Shown here piece by piece: positions 60,669-64,000 of a DNA stretch of 64,000 bases. Below the pieces are notes generated by a model that saw only the letters and a program-made list of their open reading frames with translations, was not told the origin of the DNA and made no database searches. This DNA is from Glandiceps talaboti (Eukaryota > Hemichordata > Enteropneusta > Spengelidae). Every line of letters starts with the position of its first letter. The stretch's first letter is position 1. Where the stretch lies: NCBI RefSeq assembly GCF_964340395.1, contig NC_135557.1, forward strand, positions 5,602,216 through 5,666,215, read 5' to 3'. Made by a program: the position numbers and the translations under genes.

Positions 60669-63528
60669 TACACACACACACACATACATACATACATACA
60701 TACATACATACATACATACATACATACATACATACATACAAATAACATTGCAAAGTTCAACGTATAAACATACCTTCTTTCAAAATGAGCTCTTTCCTGC
60801 ATTGATCATATTCCTCTATGTCGAGGCATGTGTACAGAGATATATGGATGGCACCAACATCTTTGAGGAGTTTTGGAGTCAGGATCGTCCTCTCCATCAG
60901 TTGATTAAGTTCTCCTGTTTCGTATTTCTTCCACAGACACTCCAAGGCACCTAACGTCTCACACTTCATAGAGTACAAGACACTATCAAACCCAGTACGT
61001 TCGCCATTTAGTCCTTTATCGAGACCACTCATCTGGCTGGCAGCTTCATCGAATTCTGGATGTTGTTCATAAAATGCAGCTTCAACCTCTTCCATTGTCT
61101 TTCCATCATCGGATATTCCACCACTGATACCCATACGTACATTAACATGATCTGAAGAGAAAAACAATCGAATACAATATTTGGTACATTAACATTTATT
61201 GTTTTATGTGCTTTAATACATTCGATTTTGTTTAAAGTATGTCAATTCTACTATTGAAAAACTGTAATCGAATGCATTGAAAGGTAGAGTGCTATATACT
61301 AGCCACAAAATATTTAAAATAATTATGGATTTAGTTTGGAGAAATTATTGAGAGAAAGCAAAGTATGGGCTATATCGCTTGTGTTTTGCCAGGAAAGAAG
61401 CGACTCCATGTCAGAATAAAGTATCAATTAAACATATTTTATTATTTTTATAGTATCAGGGCCATAGACTAGACTAGTTCTGCTTGAACTATTTCTATGG
61501 CCCTCACCAGGAACAGTTTTTCTTTCCTTTTCTTCTCAGTTGTGTATAAATAATATGAATATAATATGAATTACATTAATTTTCTTAAATTAATGGCAAA
61601 GTGATTCAACTTACTTGGCGTTCGATCATGTTTCCTACGTTTTTGTGGAGGACTGGCATCTGATGAAGAGGCGCCCTCTTGAGGAGACTCGTCACCTGCG
61701 ATAAAACGATTGTCGATAGGTTATATATACTCGAATGGTAAGACATGAGTCAGTGCTATCAATTGTATTAAGACAAAAGACGGTTGTAACCCAACTTTGA
61801 AAAAAATATCATAAGAAAAATATCGACAGCAGAACTACCAATAAATACAAGTCATTACCTGGTGGCGTTATGACGTTTGTATCTGACGTAATCCTATCAA
61901 TGAATTCACCATTGACATTCTGCAAGGTCTTGGTTATGTTCCCAAGAGTTTCCTTTAACTTTGCAGCTGTCTTGAATGTAACTTCCCTCTCTACAACTGC
62001 ATTTATGATGTGTTCCTTTAGTGCGTTTGGCTTGTCTACCACATCAACCACGATGCTATCTTCAAAGTCTTCTAGATACTCTTTGACAAAGTCATGATAT
62101 GATGATCTCTTTGGAATAACGACTGGTATACCCATCGCCATGGCAGTCAGCATCAATTGATGGGCATTCATTGCATATGGTGGTATAACGACTAGTGTTG
62201 AACACTTGATTTCAACCTCTATCACATCATGTGACGGATTTGAAGAAGTCACTATGTCGAGATGCGAGTAAGGTTCCAGACGTTTGCGAATGTTATTTTC
62301 TTTTCCCATTGGTGTACATAGAATTTTCCACTTTGGAGTTGTTTTATTATGTCCGTGAAATGCCTTTGCTACTTCATTCATAGCTTCTGCTATAAAAGAG
62401 TGACTTTTCAGATCTTCAAATTCATGGTCTTCAAACAAAGATAAAATTTGGATCTCGTCTGTATCTTTAATCTCAGGGGCTGCTTTGGCCAAATATTTGG
62501 TATCGGGAAGGAACATCAGTTTTGAATGGTTGATATGAGGTATATCTGCATATCTCGAGTTAAAGAACTGCCAAGTTGTATGATGAAGGGAAAACGCTGC
62601 TGTTGCCGAAACACTGTCTCTTTTCAGTACGTCTCGTTTCCTTTCCTCAAATTCATCCGGACGTCCCATGCACTCTGGAATGAGACTGAATGGAATGACA
62701 TCCAGCGACCATAGGTTAACGATATAAAACGCTGCTGTTGGGAAGGTTTCATTTCTGATAAAATATGCAGCTTCAGATGTAAGCATGCTATATCCTATCA
62801 CCACTGCAATGTTTCTGAGCTTTCGTAAATGTGGAAAATATGTCTCAGGATGGTCTAGCAGGTTTGTTGTTGGAATATCCCGTGCATGCTTTCCTCTCGG
62901 TTTTGGACACACAAGATTGACGTTGAGTTTTTTAGCAGCGATATTTTCGTCACCAGTAGTTTGGGAAGCTGTACAGTGGATCGAGACACGAATAGTACTC
63001 AGCAGTTGGATGAGAAGGCGTGTAGCTGCAGCAATTCCACCACGAATATGACATCCTAAACGATCACTGACGATCAGTACACCAGGGCGATCCTCGTCAT
63101 ATCTATTAAAAATGTAGACAGGTAATAAGTACGTTTATCACTTTGAAAAAAAAGAATAGTCAGAAAAAGAACAGTAACGCCCCTTTGGACTGGTGTAAGT
63201 ATTACTTTTTGACATGTCTGAACTTAGCTTTACTCTATATTCCAGTATTCGGAAAGTAGAAGTCATTTCTACTTGTTTCGACAGCCTATAGATAGAACGT
63301 GTTATATACAAGGCACAAACATTGAGTGTTGAATCATGTACTTTATAAAGTGCTGACCTGTGTAAGTACCAGGTACACGTTGCCTTGTACAACTGTTTGT
63401 TAACTGTTTTAATAACATCAATTACTGCAGACACACATTATTGAGAATAGAATATCTTACCCCTTTTGCTGGGATGTCACTATATTATTTGCATTGTCAT
63501 TCGTCCTCAGTCCAGAATGATCTGCCAT
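29913..63528 (-). CDS. multidomain protein: GT-B-like + TRADD-N-like + coiled coil + NHL propeller (8 coding exons, 1069 aa)
   Basis: Eight exons with GT..AG borders join without a stop into 3210 nt. Residues: 1-437 glycosyltransferase-like fold; 438-464 basic linker; about 520-590 TRADD-N-like domain; about 604-745 coiled coil; 747-808 charged and basic linkers; 809-1069 NHL propeller. Intron 1 is phase 2 and introns 2-7 are all phase 1. Introns 1-4 are short (163-463 bp). Introns 5, 6 and 7 are 8.4, 4.3 and 16.4 kb and full of repeats. No signal peptide or membrane segment is seen, so a cytoplasmic or nuclear protein is inferred. The coiled coil should drive oligomerisation, and the NHL domain would bind protein or RNA. 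The role is likely in immune or death signalling, by inference only. The link to the distant NHL exon rests on matching phase and strand; an isoform ending earlier is possible. Confidence 0.75.
30800..33055. promoter_or_regulatory. cluster of about 13 RFX X-box-like palindromes in intron 7
   Basis: Matches to the RFX X-box GTTNCCATGGNAAC occur at about 30801, 30867 (GTTGCTATGGCAAC), 31015, 31183, 31354 (GTTGCCATAGCAAC), 31531, 31680, 31802, 31848, 32032, 32200, 32873 and 33040. Spacing is often 150-180 bp. Four in the order 30867, 31015, 31183, 31354 recur at 31531, 31680, 31848, 32032, a shift of about 665 bp, so the region is partly an old tandem duplication in which the motif stayed while the flanks diverged. 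The intron position suggests an enhancer, but a decayed repeat carrying the motif is possible. Confidence 0.5.
32328..32640 (-). mobile_element. LINE 3'-end fragment with (TTGA)n tail
   Basis: The plus-strand (ATCA)n run at 32328-32400 is the tail of a minus-strand LINE remnant whose frame ends in 'TFKQKLHTYLFSRAFE', the L2/CR1 C-terminal signature. It lies in intron 7 on the same strand as the gene. Confidence 0.7.
33480..36648. repeat. 68-bp minisatellite, about 46 units
   Basis: The unit contains 'aaggtgagt', 'ttctacatacttgatggata', 'ggtgtataactcagccat' and 'tctactcacaaagcc'. Variant units (with 'cctggtg', 'actactaggg' or 'gccaatggtccgctcac') recur in the same order, giving a higher-order period of about 570 bp: the 'aatagcgtgtataactcgac' variant is at about 34143, 34714 and 35839. 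Each unit holds ACTCAC-9 nt-GTGAGT, an inverted repeat that includes a splice-donor consensus. Located in intron 7. Confidence 0.95.
36655..37010. other. unassigned intron 7 DNA
   Basis: AT-rich, nothing recognised. Confidence 0.5.
37015..37258. repeat. tandem repeat, about 73-bp unit, about 3.3 copies
   Basis: 'gaactgagaaa.tacag.gaga' followed by 'catcaaaa.tatta.ttattt' and 'ctatagtgttga' repeats from 37023. Confidence 0.9.
37259..37517. other. unassigned intron 7 DNA
   Basis: AT-rich, nothing recognised. Confidence 0.5.
37518..37825. repeat. 34-bp minisatellite, about 9 units
   Basis: The unit contains 'tgcctacttcataactta' and 'tttttcaaacttttga'. The array is very uniform, with three or four point variants. 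Confidence 0.97.
37965..38280. repeat. diverged tandem repeat, about 120-bp unit, 3 copies
   Basis: 'ttttacaag.tagaagtgagacttaga' followed by 'gtactttaaatttaagaga' and 'tacatcaaa.cttatacaaa' occurs three times with small indels; the third copy is truncated. Confidence 0.8.
38385..38915. repeat. 51-bp minisatellite, about 10 units
   Basis: The unit contains 'ttccaaccataacaatgaaa' and 'gctactagagtttcaccata'. Because 51 is a multiple of three, one frame stays open for 185 codons (38413-38970) as a 17-residue repeat; this frame is antisense to the host gene and is judged not coding. Confidence 0.97.
38916..40066. repeat. 53-bp minisatellite, about 21 units
   Basis: The unit contains 'tagtattctatagacaatac', 'accatagacacagtaa' and 'agaccaaaggtaaata'. 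Directly follows the 51-bp array. Confidence 0.97.
40068..40385 (+). pseudogene. L2/CR1-type LINE C-terminal fragment
   Basis: The plus-strand frame reads the C-terminal LINE signature: 'SLHWLPV' then 'YKILL', 'PSYVTELL', 'GDSAFSFASPKLRNSLP', and after a stop 'LKTYLF'-like residues. It is sandwiched exactly between the 53-bp and 60-bp arrays, so one or both arrays may have grown from LINE-flanking DNA. Confidence 0.75.
40386..44682. repeat. 60-bp palindrome-bearing minisatellite, about 71 units
   Basis: The unit contains 'agtagtgatatcactggta', 'aattagtaaccctaccctag' and 'tcataaatacaggactacta'. It includes AGTGATATCACT (perfect 12-bp palindrome with an EcoRV site), and in units with 'tat' also ACTACTATAGTAGT (14 bp, palindromic). 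Blocks of variants are duplicated: the rare 'ccttcgtcat' unit occurs at about 42782 and 43561, about 779 bp apart (13 units, one of them 1 bp shorter). Located in intron 7. Confidence 0.98.
44683..45965. other. intron 7 DNA with one duplicated segment
   Basis: 44811-44960 is nearly identical to 51123-51265 (contains 'ctccactaatccctaccc' and 'gatttgtgctgggtgat'). A G13-like tract lies at about 45744. The rest is unassigned. Confidence 0.6.
46018..46805. repeat. 47-bp minisatellite, about 17 units
   Basis: The unit contains 'tttcatttactctgtacaca' and 'ccagactgacaccttgtgtg'. The first units are more variable. Located in intron 7. Confidence 0.97.
47104..47175 (-). CDS. exon 7: short basic segment, residues 785-808
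   Basis: 72 nt, phase 1 at both ends (acceptor TTTTTCACAG, donor AAAA|GTAAGTAT). It encodes 'GFRKRLVRQFRKLTG', a basic amphipathic stretch, then a short polar tail. It could contact nucleic acid or acidic membrane. It is a unique island between two minisatellite arrays (46.0-46.8 kb and 47.2-50.4 kb), which argues that it is under selection. Confidence 0.6.
47240..50400. repeat. 24-29-bp AT-rich minisatellite, about 115 units
   Basis: The unit is 'gaatatatattacattata' plus 'actgtgtg', with spacer variants (gtg, gtgtg, gtatgtg, gtgtggtg). Between about 49223 and 49640 the 26- and 28-bp forms alternate strictly, giving a 54-bp period that keeps one frame open for 139 codons as an artefact. Located in intron 6. 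Confidence 0.98.
50402..51045. repeat. 52-bp minisatellite, about 12 units
   Basis: The unit contains 'atgcaaacaaaatgagaggt' and 'tgaaataaaaatgtgaacac', with 'aattagataaaa'. The 68-85-codon minus-strand frames here are artefacts of the repeat. Directly adjoins the AT-rich array. Confidence 0.97.
51123..51265. repeat. second copy of the 44.8-kb segment
   Basis: About 145 bp nearly identical to 44811-44960 in the same orientation. The two copies bracket exon 7 and three arrays. Confidence 0.9.
51455..51568 (-). CDS. exon 6: Lys/Glu-rich charged linker, residues 747-784
   Basis: 114 nt, phase 1 at both ends. The acceptor is TATTCAG before 51568 and the donor GAAG|GTGAG. The frame entered from exon 5 is open and encodes an almost wholly charged segment (Lys, Glu, Asp, Gln), likely a continuing helix or a disordered linker. 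Composition alone is weak evidence for coding, but both splice sites and the phase fit. Confidence 0.6.
51719..52015. repeat. (TA)n and (GAGA/GACA)n microsatellite
   Basis: A short (AT)n at 51719-51736, then about 250 bp of GAGA/GACA mix. It lies in intron 5 about 150 bp from the exon 6 acceptor; on the transcribed strand it is pyrimidine-rich. Confidence 0.95.
52020..52870. other. unassigned intron 5 DNA
   Basis: No supported exon. Open frames of up to 81 codons on the plus strand lack recognisable content. Confidence 0.4.
52880..53891. mobile_element. tandem 150-bp repeat ending in a (GGAC)n element
   Basis: Six units of about 150 bp start at about 52883, 53032, 53182, 53333, 53484 and 53634 ('ctgagttatggctttggaca', 'ggcagccatattggatc', 'catagaacactgtcctaa'). 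The last unit diverges into 'accaagtttgaaaaaaatcg', a (GGAC)n run at 53803-53827, and a short terminal hairpin 'gtccccg'..'cgggggc'. It looks like a dispersed element whose body has been tandemly amplified. Frames across it are artefacts. Confidence 0.75.
53892..54940. other. unassigned intron 5 DNA
   Basis: No exon supported. Contains a short 'cctgacctaacctgacctga' repeat near 54590. Confidence 0.4.
54945..55300. repeat. SINE-like dispersed repeat, copy 1
   Basis: Shares 'tagcgcttt', 'aatattacccct', 'gatctatag.ggca', 'ccct.ggga' and 'catac.ctccatt' in order with 63870-64000. Downstream, 'gggctcgaacaggcaatctg' recalls the ends of such interspersed repeats. Orientation and class are uncertain. 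Confidence 0.6.
55301..56914. other. unassigned intron 5 DNA
   Basis: No exon supported. A short tandem of 'aagtcgcaggtcgc'-like units lies at about 56820-56882. Confidence 0.4.
56915..58265. mobile_element. non-autonomous TIR transposon, Kolobok-like ends
   Basis: The left end is GGGAGCGATCAGTTTTTACG. The right end, reverse-complemented, is GGGAGAGATCAGTTTTTACA. Both continue into a GCCGGGG-type run, and 'TTA' flanks both sides (912-914 and 266-268 of the respective kb). TTA-rich flanks and GGG termini are usual for Kolobok-group elements, where TTAA is the target. The interior is noncoding. Confidence 0.6.
58700..59136 (+). pseudogene. degraded non-LTR retrotransposon RT fragment (5' piece)
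   Basis: The plus-strand frame reads 'PFTPISPTVCKVLE', which resembles the RT box 'YRPISLLPTVCKVLE' of LINEs, then degenerate sequence with a C-run at about 58995. It continues beyond the small TIR element as 'HPLNAYFDTLPSGRRYH' (59358-59408), another feature of non-LTR C-termini. Heavily decayed. Confidence 0.5.
59137..59335. mobile_element. 199-bp MITE with long inverted repeats
   Basis: The left arm starts TAGACTGTCGATAGTCG and the right arm, reverse-complemented, TAGACTGTCGAGTCGCTCG. The arms pair over about 65 bp, including an A8/T8 run. The direct repeat TGTGATTG at 59129-59136 and 59336-59343 is an 8-bp target duplication, as for hAT-group elements. It has inserted into the LINE relic. 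Confidence 0.8.
59344..59600 (+). pseudogene. degraded non-LTR retrotransposon fragment (3' piece)
   Basis: Continues the fragment at 58700-59136 and ends in AT-rich sequence with 'aataaaac'. The frame is open only in short pieces. Confidence 0.45.
59601..60013. other. intron 5 DNA next to exon 5
   Basis: AT-rich, nothing recognised. Confidence 0.5.
60014..60481 (-). CDS. exon 5: coiled coil, residues 591-746
   Basis: 468 nt, phase 1 at both ends (acceptor ATTTTAG, donor CCAAG|GTTAG). From about residue 604 nearly the whole exon is heptad-like, rich in Leu, Glu, Lys, Asn and Gln, with stretches such as 'ENKLLQSKVTKLEKRVLQLE'. It has no Pro within the heptads, so a single long dimer or trimer helix of about 140 residues is likely. 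Reading through the donor meets a stop one codon later, so intron retention would end the protein just after the coiled coil. Confidence 0.85.
60509..60740. repeat. (CATA)n microsatellite filling intron 4
   Basis: Intron 4 is 60482-60773 (292 bp), and 232 bp of it are TACA/CACA repeat, read as UGUA/UGUG in the transcript. The Met-Tyr-Val-Cys frames over it are artefacts. Confidence 0.95.
60774..61151 (-). CDS. exon 4: TRADD-N-like domain, residues 465-590
   Basis: 378 nt, phase 1 at both ends (acceptor TCTTCAG, donor GAAG|GTATG). The first 55 residues are acidic and probably flexible. From about 520 the sequence reads beta strand 'SVLYSMKCET', helix 'LGALECLWKKYETGELNQLM', a second helix, strand 'IHISLYTCLD' and a final helix 'EEYDQCRKELI'. 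This matches the alpha/beta pattern of animal TRADD-N-type domains: a strand, a Leu/Trp helix with a Y-x-x-G-x-L-N-like turn, a second strand and a terminal helix. TRADD-N in vertebrate TRADD binds TRAF2. Assignment is by pattern only; a profile search is needed to exclude another ferredoxin-like fold. Confidence 0.7.
61152..61614 (-). other. intron 3
   Basis: 463 bp between the TRADD-N exon and the basic linker exon, with no repeat recognised apart from a small inverted repeat: 'agggccatagactagactagt' region and 'atttctatggccct' at about 61457-61504. Confidence 0.6.
61615..61695 (-). CDS. exon 3: short Ser/Pro and basic linker, residues 438-464
   Basis: 81 nt, phase 1 at both ends (acceptor ATCGCAG, donor CCAA|GTAAG). 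It encodes an acidic/Ser-rich segment followed by 'PPQKRRKHDR' (residues 453-462). KRRK at 456-459 could act as a nuclear localisation signal. Being a symmetric exon, it could be skipped without shifting the frame. Confidence 0.75.
61859..63102 (-). CDS. exon 2: glycosyltransferase-like (GT-B, GT4-type) domain, residues 23-437
   Basis: Acceptor TTAATAG at the high end, donor CACCAG|GTAATG at the low end. The N-terminal Rossmann half begins with 'GVLIVSDRLG', then 'RGGIAAATRLL' (residues 43-53), the Gly-Gly loop typical of GT4 enzymes. The C-terminal half has 'WKILCTPMG' and 'TLVVIPPYAMNAHQLMLTAM' followed by 'GIPVVIP', the position of the EX7E sugar-nucleotide motif. There both Glu residues are replaced, by Met334 and Thr342, so ordinary transfer activity is doubtful. 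Length, about 410 residues, fits a complete GT-B unit. No transmembrane helix or signal peptide is seen, unlike Golgi enzymes. Confidence 0.8.
63103..63460 (-). other. intron 1
   Basis: 358 bp. A 98-codon minus-strand frame inside it does not join in phase with either exon and shows no domain; it is judged noncoding. Confidence 0.65.
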
Positions 63529-63552
63529 GTCCGATATCCACAATTATGTTAC
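63461..63552 (-). CDS. exon 1 (coding 63461-63528): start of the GT/TRADD-N/NHL protein
   Basis: An acceptor ...TTACAG precedes 63552, so the 5' UTR continues in another exon upstream. The ATG at 63528 is the first in the exon and gives 22 residues plus two bases of residue 23, polar and probably disordered. The donor is GGG|GTAAG, leaving phase 2. Exon 2 supplies the third base and continues directly into the first beta strand of the glycosyltransferase fold, which supports this start. Confidence 0.75.
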
Positions 63553-63777
63553 CTGTAATATATAGTCATCAAGTATATTAGCTTAGATGGATTTGATATG
63601 ATGAAGAGACAACTCAAGCGTTATCTTCAACAACAACAACAATTTAAAATGTTAATTCCAGAAAAAGATCCTACCAAGTATTTCACATAACATTAAAATG
63701 TACAGAAATTATCGTATAGTATGATTAAAGTATGTATTAACTCAAATCTGATCATGATAAACATGAATAAGGACTAC

Positions 63778-63860
63778 CTTAAATGGGTTACTGAGGTCGA
63801 TCGAGTCGTGCCAGATATTGCAGCGGAATTATCTCGATGTTTGTATTTATTTATCTTTTT
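63778..63860 (-). other. possible 5' untranslated exon of the GT/TRADD-N/NHL gene
   Basis: A donor-like TTTAAG|GTAG at 63778 lies upstream of the acceptor in front of exon 1. The exon would run upward from there, and its 5' limit cannot be seen. No clear core promoter motif is found before the adjoining repeat. Confidence 0.35.
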
Positions 63861-63864
63861 TCTC

Positions 63865-64000
63865 ATCCAAAGCGCTTTACAATTATTACCCCTGGTACAG
63901 ATCTATAGCGGCATACAACGACCCTTTATACTTCTTCAACTCCCTGGGGAGTATATAATCCATTATCTTATACCTATAATCAAATCCCTGTGTATTGCTA
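63865..64000. repeat. SINE-like dispersed repeat, copy 2 (cut by window end)
   Basis: Copy of the repeat at 54.95 kb ('caaagcgctttacaattatt', 'acccctggtacagatctata'). It adjoins the putative first exon, so the promoter region may include repeat-derived sequence. Confidence 0.65.

Noticed and set aside
29913-63528. RING finger or B-box that would make this a TRIM protein
   Set aside because: No Cys/His zinc-binding pattern was found in any assembled exon or in the open frames between them.

Overview
This is AT-rich eukaryotic nuclear DNA. It has spliceosomal introns with GT..AG borders, L2/CR1-type LINE relics, small terminal-inverted-repeat elements, many tetranucleotide microsatellites and several kilobases of minisatellite. 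The repeat mix, and one long gene that joins a TRADD-N-like domain to an NHL propeller, point to a marine invertebrate: a non-vertebrate deuterostome such as a hemichordate or lancelet, or a lophotrochozoan. I cannot fix the phylum from the sequence alone.

The main content is one minus-strand gene from about 63.8 kb down to 29.9 kb. By matching open frames to splice sites I assembled eight coding exons (63461-63528, 61859-63102, 61615-61695, 60774-61151, 60014-60481, 51455-51568, 47104-47175, 29913-30697). They join in one unbroken frame of 3210 nt and encode 1069 residues. Domain order is: GT-B/GT4-like glycosyltransferase fold with a lost EX7E motif; short basic linker; TRADD-N-like domain; about 140 residues of coiled coil; charged and basic linkers; C-terminal six-bladed NHL propeller. 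The plan recalls a TRIM-NHL protein whose RING/B-box part has been replaced by a glycosyltransferase-like and a death-signalling-like module. I infer a multimeric sensor or scaffold in innate immunity or cell death. No function is demonstrated here.

Layout. 0-9 kb: a compound microsatellite, mostly unrecognised AT-rich DNA, a promoter-like block that is duplicated near 16 kb, and a candidate exon near 2.9 kb. 8.9-9.6 kb: a broken coding region I do not recognise. 9.7-14.0 kb: an old plus-strand LINE split by a nearly full-length minus-strand L2/CR1-type LINE. 14-29 kb: dispersed GACA-repeat elements, another LINE 3' end (18.1-19.2 kb), tandem repeats and a TIR element (23.7-24.5 kb), with no convincing host gene. 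29.9-63.8 kb: the large gene. Its introns 6 and 7 hold at least nine unrelated tandem-repeat families between 33.5 and 51.0 kb, and intron 7 also holds a cluster of RFX X-box-like palindromes just upstream of the NHL exon. Intron 5 holds two TIR elements, a LINE relic, a tandem 150-bp repeat and a SINE-like repeat. Almost all long open frames reported by simple translation of this window are tandem-repeat artefacts.
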